Below are positions 1 to 13,268 of a stretch of 64,000 bases of DNA, piece after piece. How positions within the stretch are numbered: the stretch's first letter is position 1; the number at the start of each line of letters is the position of its first letter. A program made the position numbers and the translations under genes. The stretch comes from Pristionchus mayeri (Eukaryota; Nematoda; Chromadorea; Rhabditida; Neodiplogasteridae). The stretch lies in NCBI GenBank assembly GCA_036245805.1, contig BTRK01000006.1:24832365-24896364 (forward strand), read 5' to 3'. The notes below the pieces were generated by a model. It was not told the origin of the DNA. It did no database searches and saw only the letters and a list, made by a program, of their open reading frames with translations.

Positions 1-1400
<1,400 letters not shown>

Positions 1401-2001
1401 AGTTGATACGGGAATGGCGTATGATCATCGCTTAGTTATAGATGGCTTTGAGTGCTTCAGGGAACAAACGTTGTACGTTATCGAGGAAATCGTGGCGGCT
1501 TACGTAAAGATACGACGATTCTGTTAGAAAAAAATGTTTGAGCTGACAGCAAACGCATTTCCGGAAATCGCACGAACGTAAGAAACGAATTAAACAGTAG
1601 CATTGCCCACAAAAAAATCGGAAAACAGCGATGATGTAAACGGCCGCGGCCGTCTGGTCAGAGCCGGCTAGCCGGAGAATCTAGGTTTCTACTAAAATTA
1701 GGAACACAAATCAATTTTTTTTTAAATTCATGTATTTATTTAGGCATGAATAACGCGAGATTTAACGTTAAATTTGGGTAACTCTTTTGGTATTGAGCGA
1801 ATATTCTTTGATAAAATATTATATGATTTCATTTGCGCAATCTGCGTTTAGCGGTAGGCGGGGATTTTTCATAAGTTTGACCCAGTAAACAGATCGTCAT
1901 CATAGTTTGTATTTTGTTTTTTTTCTTTTTAAAAAGAAAAATTCAAGAAGAAAAACGAATTCGTTGTCATACATTTATATTGGTTGATATTGTCTGTTCA
2001 G
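1401..2001. promoter_or_regulatory. Shared upstream region of the divergent LETM1 and ASPSCR1 genes
   Basis: This 600-bp gap between two start codons on opposite strands must hold the promoters of both genes. I see no clear motif: AT-rich runs lie near 1700-1960 and a short GC-rich block (cggccgcggccg) near 1641. Confidence 0.4.
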
Positions 2002-4424
2002 ATGTCGCTAACATCAGTAACTATACTTTGTCCTAATGCCCGACGAGTTCCGATCAAAGTTACTCCTTCTACGCTCTTGCGAAAGGTTAGGCTGATAAAT
2101 GCATCTTGAGCTATGATAATTATCTTGATCAGGTCCTCGAGGAAGCTTGCCTATCAAATGGATTCGACCCAGTCAACCATGAGCTCCGTCATCACAAGAA
2201 ACCATTGGATCTGGCTCTTCCTCTTCGTCTATCTGGTACACACCTTACACATTTTTACTCTTTACATTGATGTTGCTCAGGTTTGCCTAACAATGCCACT
2301 CTCGATCTCGTCGAATCGATCGTTGGCTCTGTTGTGCAAGATGTCACCATAGCTTTGCAAGTACGGTAGATCAAAACTGTTGAGTTAGGTTATCTATGAA
2401 TGCAGCTTCCTTCTGCTCGACACGAAGTGAAGTGCAAGACGTCGGATTCTCTTCTGGAAGTTGTCCGTCTCGCTTCCGAATCAATGGGCGTCGATCTGAT
2501 TTCAGCGAACGAAGAAGGTCATCCTTCGTGCACTTATATGAACAGACAGGTTACGGTCCAGTTATGATAAATTGACCAAAATCTTTTTTCAGTATCGGGG
2601 AGAGCTCGAATTGGCATTCCGCACACTTGGATCAATCGGAATAAGTGGAGGAAGAATTCTAATCAGGTACATTTCCTTGTATCTTGCTTGGAAGGTGAAA
2701 TAATACCTGCTGTCCCTGCAGGTATCTGCGCCTTCATCTCGATGCTAATAAGTTGGACGAGATAGAAAGAGGAATAAACGAGGAGAAAACAGAGAAAGAG
2801 AGACTGGAGAAGAGATTTGAGTGTGCCAAGAAGGAAAACGAGGCGCGACTGAGAAGGGAACAGGAGGAGGAAAAGGTCGGTCAAGTAGTTAATAGTAGTC
2901 GTGCAAAAATGGACATTCAAGCAAATCGAAAGACTTCGTGAGGAGGAGGAGAGAAGACAGAGGGAAGAGGATGAAAGAGTTGCTGCAAACCCCCCACTTC
3001 AAATGAGGTCACTATGCATTCGATAAATAACAACGGTGTTGTTGCAGTATTCCTGACCGTCTCCCATCAGGACAACCTACAGTATCCTCTGATGGTTGGG
3101 CATTCGATAGTCCCTTCGTGGCTCCGCCCCCTTCGGTTCCCTGCTCGTCTGCCATATTGCCTGTCTCTGTTCCCGATCCTGCTCGTATTCCATCGCCCGT
3201 CCGTAGTGCGAGAATCGAAGCCCTCGAGGCGCTCCTCCAAAATGTATCTTTCAATGTATGATCCCTATTCAATTAGTTATTCAGGTGAATGAGGAACTCT
3301 CTTCTCGCTCTTCTTCTTCTGCTATAGTTGATACAGTAGCCGAAGTTGGGAGGATCCCAGTTACGAGTGTCAACCATATTCTGAGTGCTGGAAGAATAGA
3401 GTCCGAGGAGAATACGGTAGGTGAAGCCATGTCAGTTTCCACCCTATACTTTCAAGATAAGTTTTAAAAGTTGATGTGCAGCTATGTGGTAGCGAGTATG
3501 AAGTGTGTGCATTGAGGAGCCACTACCCGATGGATGCGAGAGAAAGACGATGGTCTTCAAGCGAGAGGAGAAGACAGACAGATCAGAGGAGGAATTGGGG
3601 GATGAATTCTTCGAGTTGACTGTGGATGATCTAAAGAAGATGCAGAAGGAGCACAGGGATGTTGTGTCAGTTATCTTTCTCTTTCCCTGTTCATATCAAG
3701 TGATCTTCAGTCGTAACCAGACTCAACGAGCACTCCTTCCCAGAAGTACACTTGAGGAGAGAAACAAAGTACTCATCATTGCACAAACATAGTCTAATTC
3801 CTAATTGGAATGTACTCGCAGGAGCGTAAGCTCAGCGCATGGAAGCACGTCGTCATTCGATTCAAACTCCCCAGTGAAGTTTTCATCCAGGGATGCTTCC
3901 TACCACATGAGCCAGGTGAATGATACACACTCCATCCTATGGCTACAATACTCCTCGCAGCTTCCCATCTGCACGAGTTCCTATCCACTGTCATCGACGG
4001 ACCATTCACTCTACGATTCGTCACTTGCAAGATAGCCAACGACGAGAAGAAGTCTCTCGTCGCTATGGATCTTGCTCCCAAAGCGACTATCACAGTTTCA
4101 TGTGGTGAGTATACGGGCAATCGAGCTACCATAATTCACTCCTATCAGGCGAAGTATCGATCAAAGATGATGGAGCTAGACACGTGACTCCTGAGGAGGC
4201 AGAAGAGAGCAGTAGAGAATGGTGATAACTTCGATCGGGAGTACTTCAATTGATATGTTCTCAGGCTTTCGTTAAATTCGTCATATGTTCCGTATGCTCC
4301 TACTGTTGATGCCGAACCGGCTCATCTGGCTCAGAAGAGAGCTGCTGATCTGTCTCCCACCTCTCAGAGAAGATCCATCCCCGAATCTCTCCCGAGTGGA
4401 CCTAAGTGGCTCAAGAAGAAATAG
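2002..4424 (+). CDS. aspscr1: ASPSCR1/TUG-like UBX-domain protein
   Basis: TUG/ASPSCR1 proteins bind the p97/Cdc48 ATPase through a UBX domain; in mammals TUG also tethers GLUT4 vesicles. Fifteen exons join in frame: 2002-2085, 2133-2235, 2281-2360, 2406-2549, 2593-2666, 2722-2875, 2922-3007, 3048-3243, 3285-3430, 3504-3665, 3711-3768, 3822-3915, 3961-4104, 4149-4221 and 4265-4424. The result is 585 residues (human about 550). Residues 4-90 are the N-terminal ubiquitin-like domain (TILCPNARRVPIKVTPSTLL). Residues 165-240 are a charged coiled coil. DEFFELTVDDLKK near residue 388 is a TUG signature. The UBX-like fold follows (about 430-520), and the protein ends in the conserved PKWLKKK. The junction 3430/3504 is my choice to keep frame; an earlier donor at 3417 breaks it. 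Confidence 0.92.
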
Positions 4425-5471
4425 TTATGATACAACCGTGTTTGCACTGTAAATTACTCGTATTCAACAACGGGCTGTTCAATTAAAGTGGTAATGATGC
4501 TAATATAATCATAAATCTGTTTGATCTTGATTTTTATCTCCGCTTTGAATAAATATAAATCTAGCTAAAACAGGATTCCCGCTCATTCTGTCAGAAGAAC
4601 GAGTATCATGATAACTCTGAATATATTTTCCTCAATAAAAATATAATATAATATTAATATTAATATATAAATTTCTATGTAAAATCATTTTACACGGCAT
4701 TTCGCGGTACGAATTGCAGGTTGACGAAACGACTTACAGACCCCAAACGCACCCGCCGACTTTTGTTCACACCACCGAGGGAATAATTAAAAATTTGAAT
4801 GTTACCGTATCCATTAACATTGCACGAGGAATGTCGGCATAGGACCAAAAATCAATCGATATCAGGGTTTCTGCAACAACTTTTTTCTGGCTCCGGTCTT
4901 GTGTGTGGCGGCCAGGTGCGCGCACCATGACGCAACTTGGCGGTGGTGTAGTGTGCGGAGTCTTGGTTTTGTGTGTACGCAAAATGCCGTGTTTACAGTA
5001 AAATGTTACAAAAACAATATTTCACGATTTTGACCGCTGAATAGCCGAAATACGGTATGAATTTATCATCACAAAATGTAAAAGCGCGTGAACTCTCGCA
5101 CGGTGTGACATTCGTTCCGGTGCGCATTTGAATGTATAAAAACGCGCAGTGAATGGCTTTCAAATTTTTTACCATTTCCTCGAAGTTGAAAGGGTTTTCC
5201 GTGTAAGATCGCATTTGGACTTTTGCCAAGTGTGGATATCACTTTAATTCAGGCAACTTTTTACAAGTTTTAAATCCCGCGCGCGGAATGTATTAATATA
5301 TTTACTGTAGCGGAACGATGAATATTTTTAAAATGGTCCGGTCGATACCGGACATTCCGGGGGGTTTTGTCACACCGTGCTCTCGTTGAATAAGTTGTAT
5401 TTTATTCCTTACTCTTGCTTTTTCATTTCACATCAATATACGTCCTGTTTGAGAGCCTCGATTGTCTGACC
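4425..5471. other. Intergenic region with two possible short TIR elements
   Basis: AT-rich spacer between ASPSCR1 and PAF1. Two weak inverted pairs are visible. tttacacggcat near 4690 faces atgccgtgttta near 4983, bounding about 330 bp. cacggtgtgaca at 5098 faces tgtcacaccgtg near 5372, bounding about 285 bp. Both could be small non-autonomous transposons (MITEs). No gene is seen; the ORFs here look random. Confidence 0.4.
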
Positions 5472-8400
5472 ATGGCATCTCTGCCTATCCGCCGTTCCAT
5501 GCCGGCTCGACCCCCTCAAGAGTGAGTTACTACCATTTTGCCAGAATATGTATTGACCTATAGTAATTATGTAGGGCCTATGCCTCATACCATTTCCGAA
5601 TTTTCAGCAAAGGCCCCGATCTTCTTTGCAAAGTGCAATACAGCAACAAGCTTCCTGACATTCCGTTTGATGGGAAATTTCTTCCCTGTCCTCTCGTCTC
5701 ACTCGATCGGTTAGATTTTCGCTTTCTTTCTTATTTAATGCTTCGGAATATATAAATCATCGGCTATACCTCACTAATAAATATTTCAGATTCATAGCCT
5801 ACAGTTCCTCCAGTCTCGAGAAGGATCACAAGTTTGAGGTGGGATAATTTTTTCCAAATAAAATTTTTTCATTCGAATAGTTTAGGTCACATGCGAAGCT
5901 GACATCGGTGTTGAAATCGACCTTATCGATCCTGTTACTTACACTATCCCATCCGAGAAAATGCCGGTGAGTATCTCCTTTTTTCTCGTTATACCTATCA
6001 GGTTGGTAAGGAAGTAATGCTCGATTTTCAAATTTTCGATTTTGAGATACCCCGTCTTTTGTTGCCGCTTGATTATCATATTGTTATATATTTTCATTGA
6101 AGGCTTGAATACTCTTTCCATCTCACATTAGTTCAAGCCTTTCCAATTGGTACTGAGGCCACAGTATAAAGCCCAAAATACATTAATGCAAAATTGAACT
6201 GATTACGTTTTGGCCCATGAATCCAAGGAGAGCTATGATAGGGTTAATATTATGCCACAGATGAAAAGTATGACATATGCATATCACAATACAACAAGTG
6301 CATCAGGTCTGCTGCGAAAGGCCTTTCATAAAATACGCTAATTTATGACCTTGCCCCTAACTAAACATCACTAGAAATACTTGTTTTTACCGTGTATCGG
6401 TAATAATTGATGTATTGATCTCAAATGTAGTAAAACAAAGAATACTGTCCATTGTTAACTTAAAACGCTGTCTCCGTTAGAACGTCAGATCCTGGAGGCA
6501 AAGTGGCACAATGCTTTAAACTTATCGCTAGGAGTTCAAACTTTGGTGGTAGAGTCCTTATGGTCAAAGAAAACTTTTCCAGAAATGTTGACCCACCATT
6601 TGCATATTTTTCAAAAACTGCCATTTTTTATATTGACTCATTGTGTTATATGCCATTCGAAAGAGCATCAAAAGTTATGTCAGAATCCAAATTTGCGAAG
6701 AAATTGATCAACATTTGTTCGTGAAACATGCTATTATGTGAGGAAAAACAGCACGTTGAAATTTCGAAAGTTCAGTAGAACATGTTCCAATCATTTCTTA
6801 TTTCTGAAAATAATACTCCAGATGTAAAATGATATAAGGAATTAAGAAAAAAAATACCGAGGTCGAGCGAGGTGCCACAACTTGAGTTTATCTCAAACAA
6901 ACGATAGGGTACTCAAACTCAGGTTCGATTCCTCCGAATACATACGTTTTTGCAGGCGCTCATCGAACACATTTTGGTTCAGAATCTGCTTAAAATTGCA
7001 TGATATCGAATTGAAAGCACATTAGAAGTTGAAAATTCTGCGGAAGCTTGCAAAAATGTATGCATTTGGGAGGAATCGAACCTGCGTTTGAGTACCCTAT
7101 CGTTTTTTGAGATAAACAGAAGTTGTGGCACCTCGCTTGTCCTCGGCATATTTTTTTCTGAATTCCTTATATCATTTTACACCTGAATTATTATTTTCAG
7201 AAATAAGAAATGATTGGAAGATGTTCTCCTGAACTTTCGAAATTTCAACATGCTGTTTTTCCTCACATAATATCATTTTTCACGAACAAATGTTGATCAA
7301 TTTTTTTTTTTTTTTTCGCAAATTTGGATTCTGACTTAACTTTTGATGCTCTTTCGAATGGTATATAACACAATAGGTCAATATCAAAAATGGCAGTTTT
7401 TGAAAAATATGCAAATGGTAGGTCAAAATTTCTGGAAAAGTTTTCTTTGGCCATAAGGACTCTACCACCAAAGTTTGAACTCCTAGCGATAAGTTTAAAG
7501 CATTGTGCCACACTATGCTCCGATCTTAGGGAGACAGCGTTTTAAACATGCATTTATGTACTCTGTGATTACAAAGTAATATTGCGGCAAGTAGTAAAGT
7601 TAGTTGCCAGCAACTTACTAGTAAAATTGTAAACCTCTTACGACAATATTCTAGTTACTTTTCGTTAGCAACTTTCCAGTAACTTACTTTGATCTTACAT
7701 AAAAATATAAAGTCAGTTTGCTACCATATTGTTTCAATGTTACAAATTAAACAATTAAAAAGTTAGTTGCCAGCAAGTTTTATTTTTTATGACCGAAAAA
7801 GTAAAATTACGCGAAAGCTGCTGGCAACTTACTTTTCGGGCAAACTACTTGCCGCAATATTACTTTGCAATCACAGAGTAAGCATTCAATACTTCTTCCC
7901 AAAAATGTTGCATTCATCGTCCTGACAACGAAATTTGATCATCGAAATTCGAATATTCGACAACTTCCTGATTTCAGATTTGGTGAAAAGTCCTACCTTT
8001 TGTGGTTAACTGTTAAAGCTACTCTTTATCTATCAGTGTTCGGCTGGGCTAAGTCAGGGGATAGCTCCCTTTTGAGGAAATTTATTCATTCACCGAACAC
8101 CAAAAATCTAAATTTTGGCTATGTTGACTCTTTATCAGCAATATTGAAAATCGACTGTATCTATAAGCAAAAAAGGCGTGAGTTCAATTGTTTGTAATCA
8201 TATGTAGCAGCATAGTGTATCATGTAAGTGCACTTATTTAGAAGCGTGTATCTCTGGTATCTCTTTACTATTAGTAGCCTAATGAAATCACTATTAGCCA
8301 CCGAATTAGTAGTCGATTAGTAACTTTATTAGGGTACTATTAGGGACTCGCCGCAATTCGTGCACTAATAGTGAAATGGGAGGGTTGGGGCGGCCTCGCT

Positions 8401-11400
8401 TTCGTGTACTAATAGTGATTGGTGTACTGTAAGAAAAATCGTCTCTCGTGTTCTTTGATCAGCATGAATTCACCGGATACCTGATTTATCTCTTAATACT
8501 GGAATGAACATTAACAACACAGAGATCGAGTGGTATTTTCCCTACCGTACCCTATGAGTAATAAACGTTCAGTCTATTGAATCAAGGTTTCAGAAAAATC
8601 AACAAAAAATAACTTCGAGTAACAAGTGAAAAAAATAAAGACAATTATTTCAACGAACAACAATGAAGAAACAATGATGAGCAGAGCTCAGCTCACAGAA
8701 TGGGAACTTCTCCGCCCATGAAGAGACTCTTGATGGATGGAGCAGCTCACAGATTTAAATATTCTCTGTCCATTCCTGTGGGGTAGGCCGTGGTCGCGTT
8801 TTGCGGCTGGTAGGAGGCCATCGAGTACTCACTGACACTGCAAATACGAAAAATAGTAGGAAGTGATTACAATCCTACAGTTTACTTTCATCACATTGGG
8901 AAAAACACCGATACCACGTAATACTATTTTAGAAGTAATTAATTAATATAATTTCAAATTTCGAAAAAAATAATTAATTTAATTTCAAATTTCAAGGACA
9001 TCAAATTAATCGTGTTTCAGCATTATACGCTATTTTTTATATATGAAATAGAATACGTAATATCATATTCAATCCTATAACAATTACAATATGGTCTAAC
9101 CATGAAAATTAGCTAATTCTTAGTTATCTACAGAAATATTTGCGCTTTCGGTTCCAAAAAAAGTGTTGTACCTCTGCGAGTAGACGGGGAAGACTCCAAC
9201 TGCGCGTACTGGCTCGAGCACCGTGAGCTGACCCGAGAAACTGCAAAGATATATTTTCCCGAAGAACACTAGGATTTCTAATTGCTTTCTCACTGATTCT
9301 AATTGTTCTAACAACAAATATTTTTTCGTCTAGCACCATAGTTTTCATTTTCCAACCTCATACCTCGAATTAGGCGAGTAGGGAGCACCTCTCTCCAGAT
9401 ACCGCCCATCATCCGCCACGGTACTAAATCATTTGTTTCTGAACAGTGCAATAATGCATGTAAACTTCTAAAATATACTCGACTACGGGAAGCTACATAA
9501 ACTTACATTTAGTTCATAAAATAGATCAGTCTAAAAGATATACAAACCATTTTCCTGTTAAAATATATTTAACTTAAATATTTTATAATCAAATAATCAA
9601 ATGCAGGAATCCTCGTTATTAAACCACACTTTCCTAACCACATTGATTAATCCGATTGTCATATGAAGAGATGAATTTCACACTCCAAAACGAGCGTACA
9701 GGACGCTTCGATAAAATAGAAGTCAAATGAACTGATGATTCTAACAAGTAATTCAAACAAACAATTAAAAGAACACACAAAAAATACTGCACGTCAAGTG
9801 TGGCACTTGTTATTACCAGTAATAAAATAAACCCACGTTCGGAGATGGGGAGTCTTCCATCCATTCCACGCGGTTGATCACCCCCAGGTGGCCGTCTTCT
9901 CGAACAAAACCTGGAAATTAAATAATAAAATTTTAAAACTCAAACGGGAATGCGTCTCTTTTCAATGAGTATACCATGACGGTTTATCTACACTGCGTAC
10001 ATTTCAATTGCACTGCGTTTTCGGCACAATCAGTACATTAGTAAAGGCAGGAGAAAATAGTAAAATAATGACCACGCCTAATTACGTTCAAATGATCTAC
10101 CCTAATATCACGATCGATAGTTTCCATTTTGACAACTTATTGGCACTTTCGAGAAGTAGCACTGACCGAAACATTAAATTATTTAATAAAATTGAGTGAT
10201 GAAATACAGTCAAAGCGTACCAGCCATTATGATGGAAGTCTTGCTTCTCGCCGGCCTGCCGTTTGCCTCAACTTGTTCGGCCTCCCTCACGAGTGGCTAA
10301 AAAGTAAGGCAAATATTGTGGGCACGCAACGTGAGCGTCAAGAGTAAAGCACTCAACGCGCTACAAGAATACTTGGATTTTCAAAGCTATGTTTTGGACG
10401 AAATGGGCGGCAATGTGGAAGCGTCTTACTCGCAAAATAGAGCTACACCATCCAGAAATCGATCACTTAACAAAGACAAAAAACAAACAGGTCAAAATCA
10501 GGAGCAATCGATAATTGTCCAACTCGAAACAAGGAAACGGGGAATTTCGCAATGCCGCGCGGAAAAGCGCGCGCAGGTGCACGCATCCACACACAGATCG
10601 CGAGGCGGCTGATCTCTTTAGTGTACTAATAGTGATTTTACCCTCCAATCTGGTCGTATTTAGTGTACTAATAGCTAGGGCGATTTTATTAGTGTGCTAA
10701 TAGTAAATGCAGGTCAGAAATTCGTGTACTAAAAGGGATCTCCTTTCGTGTACTAATAGGGACTCTTTTCCTCTCCTCCATAGCGCAAGGCATTAGTGTA
10801 CTACTAGTAACTCACTCCGAGAGGCCATTTTATTAGGCTACTAATAGTAAAGAGATACCAGTGATGAACGTTCCTCGAAGCAGGAAACACATTCGCTTGA
10901 GAAGGGTTACCTAGGAAATGTTTGAATTCAATGGTTTGTATATCGAGCCATCTTGTGGCAGTAACGACATGAGACCTATTTTTAGAAAGAACTGCAAATG
11001 GGCTTCTCACTACACTATGTGAGAATGTACAGCCATTTTCCCCTACGAAATACAAGTGGCGGGACATATTTTAAGAAAAATTTGAAAATCTCTCATTTGA
11101 CAAATCTTGGACTTTCCGTATATCCAAAAGACATGATGCGATACGAACATATGCATATATTGGCCTAGTCCACCCCTACTATAATCCATCGAGCTAGCTT
11201 GAGATCTTTAGCGAAAAGAATTTTAGGCGGGCTCAAAGTTCATGTTTCAAATCGAGCATTACTTTCTTACCAACCTAATATTTACTTGCATAGGATTCAA
11301 CTGTAAAGCAGTAATTAATTCATGCTATATCGCAATGAATCACAACGACTTCTGTATCTCTCACATGGCTCGAAATGACAGTAATCAATTTGAGTTGGAA

Positions 11401-13268
11401 GATGCGGATGCGGTGCTTCTAGAAGACAACTTGTCAGGCAGCAAGAAGGGAATCATTAACAACAAGAGGTTACATCTATACTTTTTTCGGCTCATTTTAT
11501 CCTCTATTTGCCAAATATAATTTATTTTGAACTTTTTAGGTCTCAACAACATTCTCGAGTGGTTCCATGGATGAGGAAGACTGAATACATTTCACACGAA
11601 TTCAATAGATTTGGAGTTTCTGCTGACCGGCAAGAGACCAAGGTTGGTATTATTTCCGTTATTGTTCTCAAATACTATCACTTTATATCTCAGGCTAGTA
11701 ATGATTGTAGGTGGGCTATGGAACGAAGAAGAAGGGTGAGGCGGAATTGTACAGGGATCGAGCATCGCAGATCGAGGCTATCGAGAAGACCTTCCTGGAT
11801 GTTAGTCAAAATATATCTTGCTGCTCATTTTAATTTTAGGAGTTTGTTGCAACAATTGTGAAATAGTGCTAAAATTTTCGACTCTTATCTTAATTTTCAG
11901 GTCAAAAAGAAGGCCAAGAATCATCATTCGAAGAAGGGTGTTTACGCTGTCGAGGAATTTCCTATTCTTCCCGATTTCGACGTACGTATCTTCATCAATG
12001 TGTTAACACGATCGATACACGTGAAATAGATAGAGAAAAACAATTGTTCTTATAAATTTGGGTGTTTATTTCTTGGGGGAAATGGTCCTCACTACTTCCC
12101 ATTTATATATTTTAAAATAATGGTTGCAGTGGTGGAAGTACGTATTCGCTCAAGTTATCTTCGACTCCGACCCTTCGATGGCTGATCTGACTAAGGAAGA
12201 GAAGATTACTGCCATGGAACAAGGACAGATCAGGTTAACTCAATCCACACCCCCCTCATTATCCTTCAATCTCCTACAGTTTCATAGCCTATGGTTCATA
12301 GGTAACCAAATTAGTTTGTAGAGGAATGGAGGACGAGGATGGGGCTCAATTCGTCGCTTATTTCACTCCCACGAAGGAGACGATGGAAAAGAGGAAAGAA
12401 GAGAGATTGCAAGGAGTGCACGATCCCGATTACGTGTGAGTTGAATAAGAGTAGGGGATGGTTGTGATCGAAGTTGTGCAGATACACACATAAGATGAAC
12501 AGAGAATACACTTGGGATGTGAAGAACAAAGCGACGAAGGGATACGAGGTAGATGAGGAGAGAAGGGGATAGAGTGGAGGAGAGGGGAATTGCAGAGCGA
12601 GAACTACTTCTTCACCTTCCGTGACAATGCTTGCTTCTACAATGAACTGGAGACTCGAGTGAGACTCACGAGGAGAAGGGCCACTAACAGCAACAAAGTG
12701 AGTGAGGGAAGGGGAAGAGGGAGAGGCACTGCTGCAGCTTATTCATGAGAAATAACACAATACTCTTTCCAGAAAACGGTTCTTAACGTGCATCTGGTGG
12801 AATCTCAAGATGCGGAGATGGAATTGATGGCCAGTAGACAGAGTGACTTGCTGAGGCCATACGATACCATTCCCGTAAGTCCCCTTCATCTCATTCGGAA
12901 TTGTATCCATGGCTATTTTCTCAATTCAACACGTTTCGATGTTTGCCAAATCAATGGAATTTGCATTGTACGATTGCCAATTTATCTATTTATCTTCGTA
13001 GGAAGAGGATGAAGAGGGAGCAGAAGAGGAGGAGGAGGAGGAGGAAGTCAAAGAGGAGGGAGAAGGTGAGGAGGATGAAGGGAGTAGTGGTGATACCGTA
13101 GTGTTGTGTCATGCTCTTCTGTTCTCACTCTCATTTGGTTGCGTCTTTATTTTTAGAGAATGAATTGATAATTCGTTTGTTTAAGGTGAGGCAGACTCGG
13201 GTGGTTCATCTGACTCTGATCGTCCTCGTGCAGTTCGTAGCAGTTCCAGTTCTTCCGATTCCGATTAG
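5472..13268 (+). CDS. paf1: PAF1, subunit of the RNA polymerase II-associated PAF1 complex
   Basis: PAF1 is the scaffold of the nuclear complex that travels with RNA polymerase II and supports elongation and histone modification. Fifteen exons join in frame to 429 residues: 5472-5521, 5608-5709, 5790-5838, 5886-5966, 11395-11468, 11540-11642, 11711-11800, 11901-11981, 12130-12233, 12322-12435, 12482-12548, 12596-12697, 12773-12874, 13002-13089 and 13186-13268. Family hallmarks are [78 protein letters not shown] and [13 protein letters not shown], followed by an acidic then Ser/Asp tail. Intron 4 (5967-11394) is 5.4 kb and full of mobile-element sequence, while nearly all the others are below 150 bp. 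Exon 12 begins with one extra Ser codon relative to the family. Confidence 0.95.
6457..7548. mobile_element. Foldback element in PAF1 intron 4 with B-box-like sequence in both arms
   Basis: Two arms of about 500 bp are near-perfect inverted copies. The left begins near 6457 with aaaacgctgtctcc, and the right ends near 7548 with ggagacagcgtttt. Each arm carries ggttcgattcc (left about 6924; right, inverted, about 7070), which matches the tRNA/Pol III B-box consensus GGTTCGANTCC. Matching short ORFs at 6503-6724 and 7263-7511 are just the two arms read in mirror image. No transposase is seen, so this is a non-autonomous or decayed element. Confidence 0.8.
7559..7881. mobile_element. Short foldback element (MITE-like) next to the first
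   Basis: Left end tactctgtgattacaaagta and right end tactttgcaatcacagagta are inverted copies, and the inversion continues inward (caagtagt...actacttg, gttgccagcaac...gctggcaactta). About 320 bp, with no coding capacity. A degraded relative with the gttagttgcca core lies in the zinc-finger gene intron near 40310-40440. Confidence 0.75.
8254..10861. mobile_element. 2.6-kb element with perfect 30-bp TIRs and captured gene-like exons
   Basis: The first 30 bp (8254-8283, beginning ctggtatctctttactatta) are exactly the reverse complement of the last 30 bp (10832-10861). Inside each end are several scattered copies of gtactaatag (about 8290-8415 and 10617-10805). No transposase-like ORF is visible. 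The middle holds minus-strand spliced exons (see 8747-10296), so it resembles a Pack-type element that carries host gene pieces. Confidence 0.75.
8747..10296 (-). pseudogene. Antisense gene-like exon cluster inside the TIR element (unrecognised)
   Basis: Five minus-strand exons have good splice sites and GC content above the surroundings: 10296-10221, 9910-9837, 9423-9364, 9240-9172 and 8837-8747. The last three join in frame and end in a stop: PYSPNSS, then [19 protein letters not shown], then a tail with [17 protein letters not shown]. The exon at 9910 reads [20 protein letters not shown]. The junction between 9837 and 9423 does not keep frame, so the copy is either broken or missing an exon. 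I do not recognise the protein; it looks like the C-terminal tail of a host protein. Confidence 0.45.

Noticed and set aside
6503..7511. Two nearly identical short proteins starting [16 protein letters not shown] on opposite strands
   Set aside because: They are mirror readings of the two foldback arms, not genes.
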